DNA of 64,000 nucleotides from Solibacillus cecembensis (GCF_001439635.1 NZ_LMBZ01000001.1:474255-538254), one strand, 5' to 3'. Positions 35,733 to 45,628 are shown, counted from the first letter of the stretch. Made by a program: numbers and translations. The notes: generated by a model not told the origin, from the sequence alone.

Positions 35733-36911
35733 ATGTCAAACACTATCGTTGTAGATTCTAAAAATACGAATCGTTCTTACTATACGGAGCAGCATATTAT
35801 GTTTCGGGATTCACTGCGCAGATTTTTAGACAAGGAAGCAAAGCCTTATTATGAGCAATGGGAAGAAGATCGTCTAATCCCACAAAGTTTCTGGAGAAAG
35901 ATGGGAGACCAAGGATTCCTTTGTCCGTGGGTAGAAGAAAAATATGGCGGCATGGGTGCAGACTTTCTTTTCACATTAATTTTGAGTGAAGAATTACGAC
36001 GTGTTGGTGCAGGCTTAGGCGGGATAGGGGTTCACAGTAGTATTGTAGCCCCTTATCTCCACAACTTTGGAACGGAAGAACAGAAGCAAAAGTATTTTCC
36101 TGGTTTAATGAGTGGAGATACAATTATTGCGGTAGCGATGACTGAACCAGGTGCAGGATCAGATTTGGCATCGATTCAGACGACAGCGATTAAAGATGGA
36201 GACAGTTATATTATTAACGGTCAAAAAACATTCATTTCAAACGGTATCCTATCAGGCCTGATTGTTGTTGTTTGTAAAACAGATCCACATGCAGTTCCTG
36301 CTCATAAAGGAATTAGTCTATTTTTAGTAGAAAGTGACACTCCAGGATTTTCTCGTGGTAGAAAACTAGATAAAGTAGGTATGCATAGTCAGGATACATC
36401 TGAGTTAGTTTTTGAAGATGTTCGAGTACCAGCTTCCAATTTACTAGGCGTAGAAGGAGGAGGGTTTTATCATTTAATGAAAGAGTTGCAGCAAGAAAGA
36501 ATTATTGCTGCTGCTGGTTCTCAAATTGCGGCAGAAGATATGCTTAATATGACGATTGAGTATGTAAAAGAGCGTAAAGCATTTGGGCAGTCTATCGGCA
36601 GTTTTCAGAATACTCAATTTAAATTAGCTGAAATGGCGACGCAAGTTCACCTTGGTCGAACATTGGTGGATAGCCTTGTTATAAAACATATGGAAGGTCA
36701 AGATATTAATTCTGAAGTGGCCATGGCGAAATGGTGGATTACAGATAATACAAGAAAAATGGCACCAGAATGCATGCAACTTCATGGGGGATATGGCTAT
36801 ATGGAAGAGTATAAAATTGCGCGTTATTATCGTGATGTTGCAGTGGCACCGATTTTTGCAGGCTCAAATGAAATTATGAAGGTTATCATTGCAAAAGGGC
36901 TAGGTTTGTAA
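35733..36911 (+). CDS. Acyl-CoA dehydrogenase (3)
   Basis: About 392 aa. VAMTEPGAGSDLAS, FGQSIGSFQNTQFKLAEMAT and MQLHGGYGYMEEYKIARYYR are present. The C-terminal block is IFAGSNEIMK, so the usual EGT Glu is missing; long-chain and isovaleryl-type enzymes instead use a Glu on helix G, and QQERIIAAAG could supply it. ATG at 35733 with GATGGGGG upstream. Part of the TRAP-linked operon. Confidence 0.9.
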   Translation: MSNTIVVDSKNTNRSYYTEQHIMFRDSLRRFLDKEAKPYYEQWEEDRLIPQSFWRKMGDQGFLCPWVEEKYGGMGADFLFTLILSEELRRVGAGLGGIGVHSSIVAPYLHNFGTEEQKQKYFPGLMSGDTIIAVAMTEPGAGSDLASIQTTAIKDGDSYIINGQKTFISNGILSGLIVVVCKTDPHAVPAHKGISLFLVESDTPGFSRGRKLDKVGMHSQDTSELVFEDVRVPASNLLGVEGGGFYHLMKELQQERIIAAAGSQIAAEDMLNMTIEYVKERKAFGQSIGSFQNTQFKLAEMATQVHLGRTLVDSLVIKHMEGQDINSEVAMAKWWITDNTRKMAPECMQLHGGYGYMEEYKIARYYRDVAVAPIFAGSNEIMKVIIAKGLGL

Positions 36912-36964
36912 TTATTGTTCAGAAAATTCGTAATTTAAAGATAGGCAAGAGGGAGGAATAAAAT

Positions 36965-38563
36965 GTGAGTAAACCGTGGCACCCTTTTTATCCAGCAAAT
37001 GTACCTTTTGAAATTGAGCTGTCTAACTTATCTATCTATGAACTTTTTGAACGAGCTGTTGAGGATTACCCCAATAATATTGCAATTATGAATGGGGATG
37101 AGTCGATTACTTATACTCAATTGAAAAATCAAGTTGATGGTTTAGCAGCTGCCCTTCATCATCGGGGATTTCAAAAAGGGGAACGAATCTGTGTCATGTT
37201 ACAAAATTGTAAAGAGTATGCCATTGTTACGTATGCGATCTATCGCCTTGGAGGTGTGTTAGTTCAGGTTAACCCAATGTATCAACCATATGAGCTAGCA
37301 CATATTTTTAAAGATTCAGGAGCAGGCTGGCTTATTAGTCGCCAAGAACAACAGCAGAAAGTGCATGACATTGGCTTAGCTAATCAAATTACCATGATTG
37401 CTACGGATGGTAAGGATGAGCAGACAGCTAGCCTTTATCAATGGATAGATGAAGGACGAAAGCAACTACCACCGTTAGATATCCAGCCAAAAGAAGATAT
37501 TGCCGTACTACAATATACTGGTGGAACGACAGGACGACCAAAAGGCGCGATGATTACTCACTTTAATGTAGTCAATAATTTCTACCAAAATTTTATTTCC
37601 TATGGAGGGGTTTACAAACGTTCTAGTGAGTCTACGTTAGGTATTGCTCCTTTATTTCATGGGATGGGTATGGCAAATATGAACACAGCAATATTTACAG
37701 GTTCAACTTATATTGTAGTTGCTCGATTCGAAGTGAATAAAGTGCTTGAATTGATTCGAAAGTATAGACCAACAGTTATTGCTGGTTCACCGACGATGTA
37801 TATTGCCTTGTTACATCATCCCGATTTAATAGAGGATGATTTACGTTCTCTTAAAATTTGTGGTTGTGGTTCGGCGCCAATGCCAGTGGAAGTGATTAAT
37901 GCTTTTGAAAAAAAATCGGGTGCAATCATTGTAGAAGGTTACGGATTGACTGAAGCAACTACTGCCGTTAGCCGCAACCCGATGACAGGGGTTCGGAAAA
38001 TTGGCAGTATTGGAATACCCCTTTCAAGCACGGATATAAAAATTGTGGATCTTGAGAGTGGAACGCAGGAAGTCAATGTGGGTGAACCTGGTGAGTTACT
38101 TGTAAAGGGACCTCAAGTGATGAAGGGGTACTGGAAAAATCCAGAGGCGACGAAACAGACAATTCAAAATGGCTGGCTCTATACAGGCGATGTTGTCACG
38201 ATGGACAAAGATGGCTATTTATACATTTCGGGTAGAAAAAAAGAGATGATTATTGCGGGCGGTTATAATATTTATCCAGCAGAAATCGAAGAAGTACTTT
38301 ACGGGCATCCGGCTGTATCGGAAGCAGTCGTCTATGGTATTCCAGATACTTATCGTGGAGAGACCGTCAAAGCATCGATTGTGTTGAAAGATGGAATGAG
38401 TGTTACAGAAGATGAAATTATCAATTGGTGTCGCGAACGACTAGCTGCGTATAAAACGCCACGATTCGTTGATATTCGAGCAGAATTTCCGAAAACGGCT
38501 GTTGGAAAAATACTTCGACGTTCATTTGTGGAGGAAGAAAAACTGAGATTATCAAATAGCTAG
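36965..38563 (+). CDS. Acyl-CoA ligase (AMP-forming)
   Basis: 532 aa, ANL superfamily. P-loop YTGGTTGRPKG, GYGLTEATTAVSR, the hinge GRKKEMIIAGGYNIYPAEIE and the C-terminal catalytic Lys in TAVGKILRRS are all intact. GTG at 36965 with GGGAGGAA upstream. It would activate a fatty or aromatic acid to its CoA ester, complementary to the CoA transferase in the same run of genes. Confidence 0.93.
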   Translation: MSKPWHPFYPANVPFEIELSNLSIYELFERAVEDYPNNIAIMNGDESITYTQLKNQVDGLAAALHHRGFQKGERICVMLQNCKEYAIVTYAIYRLGGVLVQVNPMYQPYELAHIFKDSGAGWLISRQEQQQKVHDIGLANQITMIATDGKDEQTASLYQWIDEGRKQLPPLDIQPKEDIAVLQYTGGTTGRPKGAMITHFNVVNNFYQNFISYGGVYKRSSESTLGIAPLFHGMGMANMNTAIFTGSTYIVVARFEVNKVLELIRKYRPTVIAGSPTMYIALLHHPDLIEDDLRSLKICGCGSAPMPVEVINAFEKKSGAIIVEGYGLTEATTAVSRNPMTGVRKIGSIGIPLSSTDIKIVDLESGTQEVNVGEPGELLVKGPQVMKGYWKNPEATKQTIQNGWLYTGDVVTMDKDGYLYISGRKKEMIIAGGYNIYPAEIEEVLYGHPAVSEAVVYGIPDTYRGETVKASIVLKDGMSVTEDEIINWCRERLAAYKTPRFVDIRAEFPKTAVGKILRRSFVEEEKLRLSNS

Positions 38564-38610
38564 AAGGTATTACTAGAGACAGTACTTGATAGAATATAAC
38601 TTGCTTTAGC

Positions 38611-38720
38611 ATCCATCCTCTACTTCGATAAGTGGGGGATGAATGCCAAATATGTACTAAGTTCAGAGGGGATTCGGCTAAATAGTGAATCTCTGGTTAA
38701 GAACGCCGCGGCGTAATTGA
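38611..38720. repeat. Tandem hairpin element before the thiolase gene
   Basis: GCATCCATCC...GGGGATGAATGC folds into one hairpin (38611-38648), CAGAGGGGATTC with GAATCTCTG into a second, and the block ends in CGCCGCGGCGTAATTGAT. The last part resembles the palindrome at 9888-9907. It looks like an intergenic repeat family of this genome. Confidence 0.5.
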
Positions 38721-38738
38721 TAAAAGGGAGGATATGGC

Positions 38739-39920
38739 ATGACTTCAAAAGCAAAAGTAATTGGTGTAAATATGGTGAAGTTTAAAAAGCCAGGAACACA
38801 TGAACCATATGAAATTATGGCGTCTAGGGCAATTTTAGGGGCTTTGGAAGACGCTGGAATTGATTATAAGGAAATCCAACAAGCATATGCTGGTTATGTA
38901 TATGGTGATAGTACTTGTGGTCAAGCAGCTCTTTATCAAGTGGGGATGACTGGTATCCCTGTTATTAATGTAAATAATAACTGTGCTTCTGGCTCTACTG
39001 CGTTATTTTTAGCGCGACAAGCAGTGGAATCGGGTGCATTAGAATGTGTGTTAGCCTTTGGTTTTGAAGAGATGCGACCAGGTGCTTTGAAAAGTAATTG
39101 GGATGATCGTACCGCGCCAACTGCTTGGGCGGCTGACCGATTAAATGAATTAATGCCGAATTTAGAGGAAAGTGGTTCAAGGGCGATAAAAATATTTGGA
39201 GGTGCAGGAACTAACTATTTAGAAACTTACGGGGCTAATCCAGATATTTTTGCAAAAGTAGCGGTGAAATCACGCAATCATGCAATTCAAAATCCATATT
39301 CATTGTTCACTAAGTCACTTACAGTTGAAGAAGTCATGAATGCACCTTTAATTGCTGCGAATATGACTCGTTTTATGGCTTGTCCACCAACTTGTGGAGC
39401 AGCTGCGGCGATTGTTTGTTCTGAGAACTTTGCTCGTAAACATGGCATTACAGATGCAGTAGAAATTGTTGCCCAATCAATGACAACTGACACAGTGGAA
39501 AGCTATGAAACCCCAATTAATTTAGCAGGCGCAGATATGACTTGGCGTGCAGCACAACAAGTATATGAGCTAGCGGGGATTGGACCAGAAGATGTTCAAG
39601 TTGTTGAACTGCATGATTGCTTTACACCAAATGAAGTAATCACTTACGAAGGCTTGGGGCTTTGTAGCCGAGGAGAGGCTGAAAAATTAATTAACGATGG
39701 GGATAATACGTATGGTGGGAAATATGTGGTCAATCCATCTGGCGGATTAATGTCAAAGGGACATCCTCTTGGAGCAACTGGTTTGGCACAATGTACGGAA
39801 TTAGTTTGGCAGTTGCGCGGTCAGGCAGGAGCTCGTCAAGTAGATGGCGCAAAAATCGCACTTCAACATAATTTGGGGCTTGGTGGAGCAGGCGTTGTGA
39901 CAATGTATCGTAAGGGATGA
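38739..39920 (+). CDS. SCP-x-type thiolase / lipid-transfer protein family
   Basis: 393 aa. Nucleophile Cys82 (NNNCASGS), HDCF at 292-295 (the SCP-2 thiolase form of the second active-site motif) and His342 (GHPLGATG) define the SCP-x/lipid-transfer thiolase branch. It acts either as 3-ketoacyl-CoA thiolase or, in some actinobacterial relatives, as an aldolase. No SCP2 domain and no DUF35 partner gene is nearby. AAGGGAGGA before ATG. It completes the beta-oxidation set. Confidence 0.9.
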   Translation: MTSKAKVIGVNMVKFKKPGTHEPYEIMASRAILGALEDAGIDYKEIQQAYAGYVYGDSTCGQAALYQVGMTGIPVINVNNNCASGSTALFLARQAVESGALECVLAFGFEEMRPGALKSNWDDRTAPTAWAADRLNELMPNLEESGSRAIKIFGGAGTNYLETYGANPDIFAKVAVKSRNHAIQNPYSLFTKSLTVEEVMNAPLIAANMTRFMACPPTCGAAAAIVCSENFARKHGITDAVEIVAQSMTTDTVESYETPINLAGADMTWRAAQQVYELAGIGPEDVQVVELHDCFTPNEVITYEGLGLCSRGEAEKLINDGDNTYGGKYVVNPSGGLMSKGHPLGATGLAQCTELVWQLRGQAGARQVDGAKIALQHNLGLGGAGVVTMYRKG

Positions 39921-40068
39921 ATAAAGACTAACAATTAATATAGTTAATTTATCTTAGAAGAGGGGTGCTTCAAGCCATAAGACTTCCGAAAAGCCGTCAT
40001 TGTGGTGAGGGGCATCTCTTAGCTGATTAAATAGCAAACATTAACCTTTTCATGGGAGGATGATTTGG

Positions 40069-41466
40069 ATGGTGGAAGTGAAAGCGAAGTTACAAGAGGT
40101 ATTTCAGTTGCAAAAACAGCATCAACACATCATAAAAAAGACAAGTGCAGAAGAACGTATTGAAAAGCTGCAAAAACTAAAGGCGGAAATTCTTGCACAA
40201 ACACCAGCTATTCTAGAAGCGCTTCAACAAGATTTAGGTAAACCTGCTTTTGAAGTAGTTTCTTCAGAATTATTGAATGTAATTGGTGAAATTGATTATT
40301 ATTCGGCAAATCTTAAACAATGGATGGAACCAGTTGAAGTGCCTTCTCGTAATGAAGGGGCTGTAGCAAAAATTATTACTGAACCAAAAGGACAATGCTT
40401 AATTTATTCTGCTTGGAATTATCCATTTATGCTATTATTTCTTCCGTTAATACCTGCTGTAGGTGCAGGGAATGTTTGCATATTAAAGCCATCAGAAATG
40501 GCACCTGCCACTAGTAATCTAAGTGCGAAGATTATTAATAAAGTATTTGAAGAATCTGAAGTTGCTGTTATTGAAGGTGGCGTGGACGTTGCTAGTGCTT
40601 TGTTAGAACTACCATTTAACCATATCTTTTTTACAGGTAGTACGCATGTTGGTAGAGAAATTATGCAAGCAGCTGGAAAGCATTTGGCATCTGTTACGTT
40701 GGAGCTGGGGGGGAAATGCCCGGTTATCGTCGATGAAAAAGTGAATCTGGAGGAAATTGTGCCAAGAATCGCTTCTGCTAAATATTCAAATGCGGGTCAA
40801 ATTTGTCTAGCTCCCGATCATGTATATGTGAAGGAGGGACAACAGGAAGAATTCGTTCGTCTCGTAGGGGAATACATCCAGCGCGGCTATTTTGAAAATA
40901 GTGAGCTCAATACAACAGATTTATCAAAAATTATTAATGACCGGAATTTACAACGATTAGAAGGATTGCTTGAAGATGCGATTGCTAAAGGGGCAACAGT
41001 GCAGGTTGGTGGTAAAATTAAGGATGGAAGATTATATCCAACTGTACTGACAGATGTATCATTTGATGCTAAAATTATGCAAGAAGAAATATTTGGACCT
41101 ATTTTACCTGTTTTAACGTACACAAATTTGGAAGATGTTATTGACCAAATAAATGCTAGACCAAAACCATTAGGGCTTTATGTTTTCAGTGAAGATCAAC
41201 AAGTGGTAGATTTAGTGCTTTCTAATACATCTTCTGGTGGTGCCACTGTGAATGATGTGGTGCGCCATATGCTAGAACCGAATTTGCCTTTTGGTGGAGT
41301 TAATGAAAGTGGGATTGGAAGATATACCGGCATCTTTGGATTTAAAGAGTTTTCTCATGAACGTGGTGTTCTCTATCAAGCTCCAGTAGGAAATAACCCG
41401 CTAGAGACATTCGGTCACACTCCTTATAAGGGCAAGCTAGAAATGCTTATGCAAAGAATAAAATAA
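40069..41466 (+). CDS. Aldehyde dehydrogenase, class 3-like
   Basis: About 465 aa. Cys246 (NAGQICLAP) and Glu212 (LELGGK) are the catalytic pair, and LIYSAWNYPFMLLFLPLIPA and EEIFGPILPVLTY are family blocks. The short form and C-terminal hydrophobic-rich end resemble class 3 fatty-aldehyde dehydrogenases. GGGAGG at 40054 is nine bases before ATG at 40069; an ATG at 40060 overlaps it. It could oxidise the aldehyde from the alcohol dehydrogenase at 17.6 kb. Confidence 0.92.
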   Translation: MVEVKAKLQEVFQLQKQHQHIIKKTSAEERIEKLQKLKAEILAQTPAILEALQQDLGKPAFEVVSSELLNVIGEIDYYSANLKQWMEPVEVPSRNEGAVAKIITEPKGQCLIYSAWNYPFMLLFLPLIPAVGAGNVCILKPSEMAPATSNLSAKIINKVFEESEVAVIEGGVDVASALLELPFNHIFFTGSTHVGREIMQAAGKHLASVTLELGGKCPVIVDEKVNLEEIVPRIASAKYSNAGQICLAPDHVYVKEGQQEEFVRLVGEYIQRGYFENSELNTTDLSKIINDRNLQRLEGLLEDAIAKGATVQVGGKIKDGRLYPTVLTDVSFDAKIMQEEIFGPILPVLTYTNLEDVIDQINARPKPLGLYVFSEDQQVVDLVLSNTSSGGATVNDVVRHMLEPNLPFGGVNESGIGRYTGIFGFKEFSHERGVLYQAPVGNNPLETFGHTPYKGKLEMLMQRIK

Positions 41467-41521
41467 GCAAAAGCGTGTGTTTACACAAGGTTAAATAGTT
41501 CGAATTTATACGATAACTTTG

Positions 41522-41562
41522 ACGCACATCATGAATGCCACTACATTCAAGGTGTGCGTTTT
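41522..41562 (+). terminator. Terminator after the aldehyde dehydrogenase gene
   Basis: ACGCAC...GTGCGT closes a stem with TGAATG/CATTCA inside, followed by TTTTC. Confidence 0.7.
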
Positions 41563-41645
41563 CATAAAGATACTGAGAAGAAAGAAGTGAGGCATTCGGA
41601 TGTTTACTAGAAAAATAAAATGTGAAGAATAAAGGAGTTACATAT

Positions 41646-42848
41646 ATGGAATTATCGGAGAATAGGTTGTGGACAAAAGAATTTATTATTGTTTCTTGTA
41701 TCAATTTTTTTGTAACATTAATCTTCTTTTTACTAATGGTTACAATTGCTGTTTATGCAGTTTCAGAATTTGATGCATCTCCAAGCGAAGCAGGACTTGT
41801 AACAGGGATTTTCATTATTGGCGTATTAATTGGAAGGTTATTTATTGGTAAATATATCGATTCTCTTGGTCACAAAAGGATGTTGTTTATTGGTTTAACT
41901 TTTTTTGTGTTGATGATTTTATTGTATTTTATCCAACTAGGACTTTCATTTTTATTAGTGAACCGATTCATCCACGGGATAGCGCTTGGTATGGCTAGTA
42001 CAGCAACTGGAACGATCGTTGCGCAAATTATTCCGGTGAAAAGAAAAGGGGAAGGTATTGGATACTACAGTATGAGTAACGCATTAGCAATGGGGATAGG
42101 ACCTTTTGTAGGGCTATATATGATGAATTATACAACTTTTCCTATTATATTTAGTGTTTGTCTGATTCTAGGGGTAATTTGTTTACTCATATCATTACTT
42201 TTACGAGTACCCAAGCTAGAAGTTGTACCTCCAATGAAAGAAACGAAAGGCTTTAAAATTTTCGATTATATTGAAAGGAAAGCATTACCAATCGCGAGTG
42301 TTGTGCTTGTAACGGGGTTTTGTTACTCCAGTGTTCTTTCATTTATTAGCTTTTATGCGATTGAAATTGGTTTGATGAAAGCCGCGAGTTTCTTTTTCGT
42401 TGTGTATGCAATAGCTATTTTAGTATCACGTCCCTTTACTGGCCGTTTAATGGACAAAAAAGGTGCGAATTTTATTATGTATCCAGCTTTTATTAGTTTT
42501 GGCGTAGGTATGTTGTTGTTAAGTGTAGCGAACAATGGGTTCACTTTATTATTAGCAGGTGTCCTCATTGGCCTTGGCTTCGGAAATATGCAGTCATGTA
42601 CACAAGCAATCGCTGTAAAATTGACGCCTCCACATCGCTTTGGATTGGCGACATCGACTTTTTTTATTGCTTTGGATGCGGGACTTGGATTCGGACCTTA
42701 TTTACTTGGCTTTATTGTTATACAATTTGGCTTTAGTAATATGTATATCATAATGGGCGTATTCGTATTAATGACCGCTATTCTTTACTACATTGTGTAT
42801 GGAAAAAACGAGAAGAAAGTTAAACTTGCGGTGGAGATTTTGGAATAA
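41646..42848 (+). CDS. MFS transporter
   Basis: About 400 aa, twelve helices. GVLIGRLFIGKYIDSLGHKR is the loop 2-3 motif A, and a mirrored SRPFTGRLMDKKGANF follows in the second half. Similar proteins are generic drug or metabolite exporters; next to the catabolic genes it may import the substrate or export an intermediate. AAAGGAG before ATG at 41646. Monocistronic. Confidence 0.87.
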   Translation: MELSENRLWTKEFIIVSCINFFVTLIFFLLMVTIAVYAVSEFDASPSEAGLVTGIFIIGVLIGRLFIGKYIDSLGHKRMLFIGLTFFVLMILLYFIQLGLSFLLVNRFIHGIALGMASTATGTIVAQIIPVKRKGEGIGYYSMSNALAMGIGPFVGLYMMNYTTFPIIFSVCLILGVICLLISLLLRVPKLEVVPPMKETKGFKIFDYIERKALPIASVVLVTGFCYSSVLSFISFYAIEIGLMKAASFFFVVYAIAILVSRPFTGRLMDKKGANFIMYPAFISFGVGMLLLSVANNGFTLLLAGVLIGLGFGNMQSCTQAIAVKLTPPHRFGLATSTFFIALDAGLGFGPYLLGFIVIQFGFSNMYIIMGVFVLMTAILYYIVYGKNEKKVKLAVEILE

Positions 42849-43071
42849 GGGGAGGCAGTTTTTTTATAAATAGCATATAAAAGTTAGTTGCTCAAAAGCA
42901 TAGTTGAATTCACATGCTTGATCCGCTAATAATGAAAAACCATTTAACATTCTAAAATAAATTTGAATACATTTCATTTATTGGATCAAATAAAATGGAA
43001 TAAATAGAACCATTGTAACAGGTGATAAAAAAACTTCCAGAGAAATTTTTAAAAAAGTGCATAACAATTTT

Positions 43072-43100
43072 AGAAAAAGCCATATTAATATGGATTTCAC
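43072..43100. repeat. Short repeated intergenic segment
   Basis: The shared core ATATTAATATGGATTTCAYTTAA occurs here and at 17401-17423, each time in front of a small structured region. Only two copies were seen. Confidence 0.45.
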
Positions 43101-43133
43101 TTAAGTAATCTAATTTGATGAGGAGGATGCGAC

Positions 43134-43286
43134 ATGAGTAGGCCTAATGAGTTAGACCCAAAATCTCGAAAGATCCGCCGTAACTGGACAAGGATGAAGC
43201 ATGCAAAATCTCAAGTAAACGGTGAAACAGAAATTTCTCTGCATAACCGTCTCTTGAGAAGTGAAGCGAAAGCCCGACAGTTTTAG
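43134..43286 (+). CDS. Small basic protein, YpzG-like (50 aa)
   Basis: 50 aa, rich in Arg/Lys, containing KHAKSQVNGETEISL. GAGGAGG precedes the ATG and a terminator follows 27 bases after the stop, so it is a complete small gene. The QVNGET core and the length recall the YpzG-like family of Bacillus small proteins; this comes from memory and needs a search. It is the intact relative of the two frameshifted copies flanking the peptide transporter operon. Confidence 0.7.
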   Translation: MSRPNELDPKSRKIRRNWTRMKHAKSQVNGETEISLHNRLLRSEAKARQF

Positions 43287-43312
43287 TCAGCTAGAAGCAA
43301 TAAGTGTGGTCG

Positions 43313-43340
43313 AGCCCAGAATTTATTTCTGGGCTTTTTG
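43313..43340 (+). terminator. Terminator of the small basic-protein gene
   Basis: AGCCCAGAA and TTCTGGGCT form a stem followed by TTTT, the same design as the two related copies. Confidence 0.85.
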
Positions 43341-44130
43341 TAATTCTTTTAAGTTTTCTACTAAATAAATGAGGGGCATAATGCATTAATTCGAACGAAA
43401 ATAACTGAAAAAGAGCCAAAAACTACTCAAATTTAAGCCGTTTTATTACATTGAATACGTTTCAAAATAAAATAGATAGGACAAAAGATATGTTGGTATT
43501 TGAATGAAACAGGCTAAAAACTGCTCGATTTCCTTGAAAAGGATGCATATTTTATTCCTTTGCTCAAATCAATTGAAAGAATCTGAATGTGCTCATGCTC
43601 CTCTAAAAAATGCTTTGATTTATTTGCTGCTTCAATCAATTACCCTTTGTTTAACAAGTTTTAACACTTAAAAAAATAAATCGATTTTATTTTCGTTGTA
43701 CATCGAAAACTTTAATCTGAACTAAAAATAGGACATATATACAACCTGTCGATTTTGATATACTACATATTTTTAAATAAGTGTCATTTCAGGACTTTAG
43801 TTTTTGTTTGTCACATATTTATATTTAAGTCGTATATCAATTTTGACGATAGAGCTTTTGGACGCTAGAAAAAATTTGTAATTCGAAATTCACAAGTAAA
43901 AAATGAAATAAGGCATTACGATTTGGACTCGCTTCGAATAAATGTAACTATATTAGGATGAATTAGAATTTTATTTTAATTACCAGAAATATTGTCGGTA
44001 TTTATGGGGCGGACGGATAGAACAGCCATATTTTCTTATAAAAAATGTTATAATTATCTGAGATTTTAAAAGTACGAGAGAATTGATTTTAGTTATATGA
44101 CGATAGACAACTATATAAGCAGGTGACGAA
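43341..44130. other. Long AT-rich intergenic region
   Basis: About 790 bases without a convincing ORF, repeat or hairpin. It likely contains the promoter of the GGDEF gene near its end. Confidence 0.45.
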
Positions 44131-45570
44131 ATGAGTATGCAGGAATTTAATCAAGCATTTAAAAATATACAGCAAGCCTTTGATGAAGCTCGATTTGCTG
44201 ACTTATTAGAGCGTGTAGATCACGCAATTGAACTTGGTAAATTAAGCAATGAGCGCTATGCGGTTGCGAAATTATTTAATTTAAAAGTAGATAGTTATAT
44301 GTACATTGATCTTCCAGCGCGTGCACATGAGACGTTGACGGAGTTTCATCTATTTATCGAGCAATATGAAACAGTGGAGGGGGCAATTTGGTTTCATTTA
44401 TGTGCAGCCAATTTATGGGCGGGTGGTTCTTCAGCGGTAGATGGCATCGTCTCTCGCCATGTAGAAAAGGCGTTAGCATATGGTACGCAAACACCAGATC
44501 CTAATTTAAAGCGTCGTGTTTATGGAACGATGTCAACGTATTTGATGAATATAGGTGAATATGAACGCGCTTGTGATTATTTGGAATTAGCGTTTTTCTA
44601 TGCACAGCTTGTAGTAGAGCAGGAACCTGAGAAAGAATCGCTTATTTATAGTACAGTAATTGATTTAATTTATTTAAATACGATGCTAAAACGCTATGAT
44701 ATTGCGAAAAATGTGAATGCATTTGTTTATGAAAAAATTGAGTTATTAAATGGTTATCAAAAAGGGATAATCATTCAAAATTATGGTTATTTATTAATGC
44801 AACAAGGACAGTACGACAAGGCAATCGAGGAGTTTCAAAAACTTGCGGCGTATACGGATGATTTTAAGGATACGTCATTAAAGGCAATTGCTTACCAATA
44901 TATGTGTGAATGTATGGAAAACATCGATCATCCGGATTTAGTTCAAATGCTGAAAATGCAGGTGAAAGTTTTAAATGATTTATTGGATGAGCGTGAAACA
45001 GAGTATGCAATCGAAGCAGAGACGAAAATTCAACAAAATCATTTTTTAAGGAAAGCGTCTATTGATGTATTGACGGACGTTTATAACCGAACTTATTTCG
45101 ATACGGAAGCACAAAAGCTGTTATCGCAGCTTGATGGCTCGACCTATGCGCTACTTGCTATGATAGATTTAGATTTTTTCAAGCAAATTAACGATCAATA
45201 CGGTCATTTAGTTGGGGATGAGGCGCTGGCTACGGTTGGATCAGGCTTAAAAACATTTGCCCTTCAACAACAGGCGCTTGTCGCACGTTATGGTGGCGAT
45301 GAATTTTTACTTATTTGTACGAATGCGGATCGAAAACGGCTTGAGCGTTTAGCACAAGCAATTCATAGTGGCTTAAGTGCTCTAACAGTGGAAGCGGACG
45401 AACAGCTGCTGAGCTTAAGCTTTAGTATCGGCGTGACGATTGTGAAGGAGCCGGCTCATTTAACCGATGTGCTTAAACAGGCTGATGAAGCGCTTTATTA
45501 TATAAAGAACAGCGGACGCGGACATTATGCATTTTACGATCAATTGCCGGAGAAAACGTATTTAAAATAA
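44131..45570 (+). CDS. TPR-containing diguanylate cyclase (GGDEF)
   Basis: 479 aa, soluble. Residues ~1-290 form tetratricopeptide-like helical repeats (for example KGIIIQNYGYLLMQQGQYDK), and ~310-470 the GGDEF domain with RYGGDEF near residue 386 intact, so it should make cyclic di-GMP. The I-site position upstream reads QQQA, not RxxD, so product feedback inhibition is likely absent. ATG after AGCAGGTGACGA. The N-terminal repeats probably sense a protein partner. Single gene with a shared terminator. Confidence 0.9.
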   Translation: MSMQEFNQAFKNIQQAFDEARFADLLERVDHAIELGKLSNERYAVAKLFNLKVDSYMYIDLPARAHETLTEFHLFIEQYETVEGAIWFHLCAANLWAGGSSAVDGIVSRHVEKALAYGTQTPDPNLKRRVYGTMSTYLMNIGEYERACDYLELAFFYAQLVVEQEPEKESLIYSTVIDLIYLNTMLKRYDIAKNVNAFVYEKIELLNGYQKGIIIQNYGYLLMQQGQYDKAIEEFQKLAAYTDDFKDTSLKAIAYQYMCECMENIDHPDLVQMLKMQVKVLNDLLDERETEYAIEAETKIQQNHFLRKASIDVLTDVYNRTYFDTEAQKLLSQLDGSTYALLAMIDLDFFKQINDQYGHLVGDEALATVGSGLKTFALQQQALVARYGGDEFLLICTNADRKRLERLAQAIHSGLSALTVEADEQLLSLSFSIGVTIVKEPAHLTDVLKQADEALYYIKNSGRGHYAFYDQLPEKTYLK

Positions 45571-45590
45571 ATGCTTACAATATAAATTGA

Positions 45591-45628
45591 AAGACCTGTA
45601 TTCAGTTATCATACTGAATACAGGTCTT
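45591..45628. terminator. Bidirectional terminator
   Basis: AAGACCTGTATTCAGT and ACTGAATACAGGTCTT form a perfect 16-bp stem between convergent genes. Confidence 0.85.
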
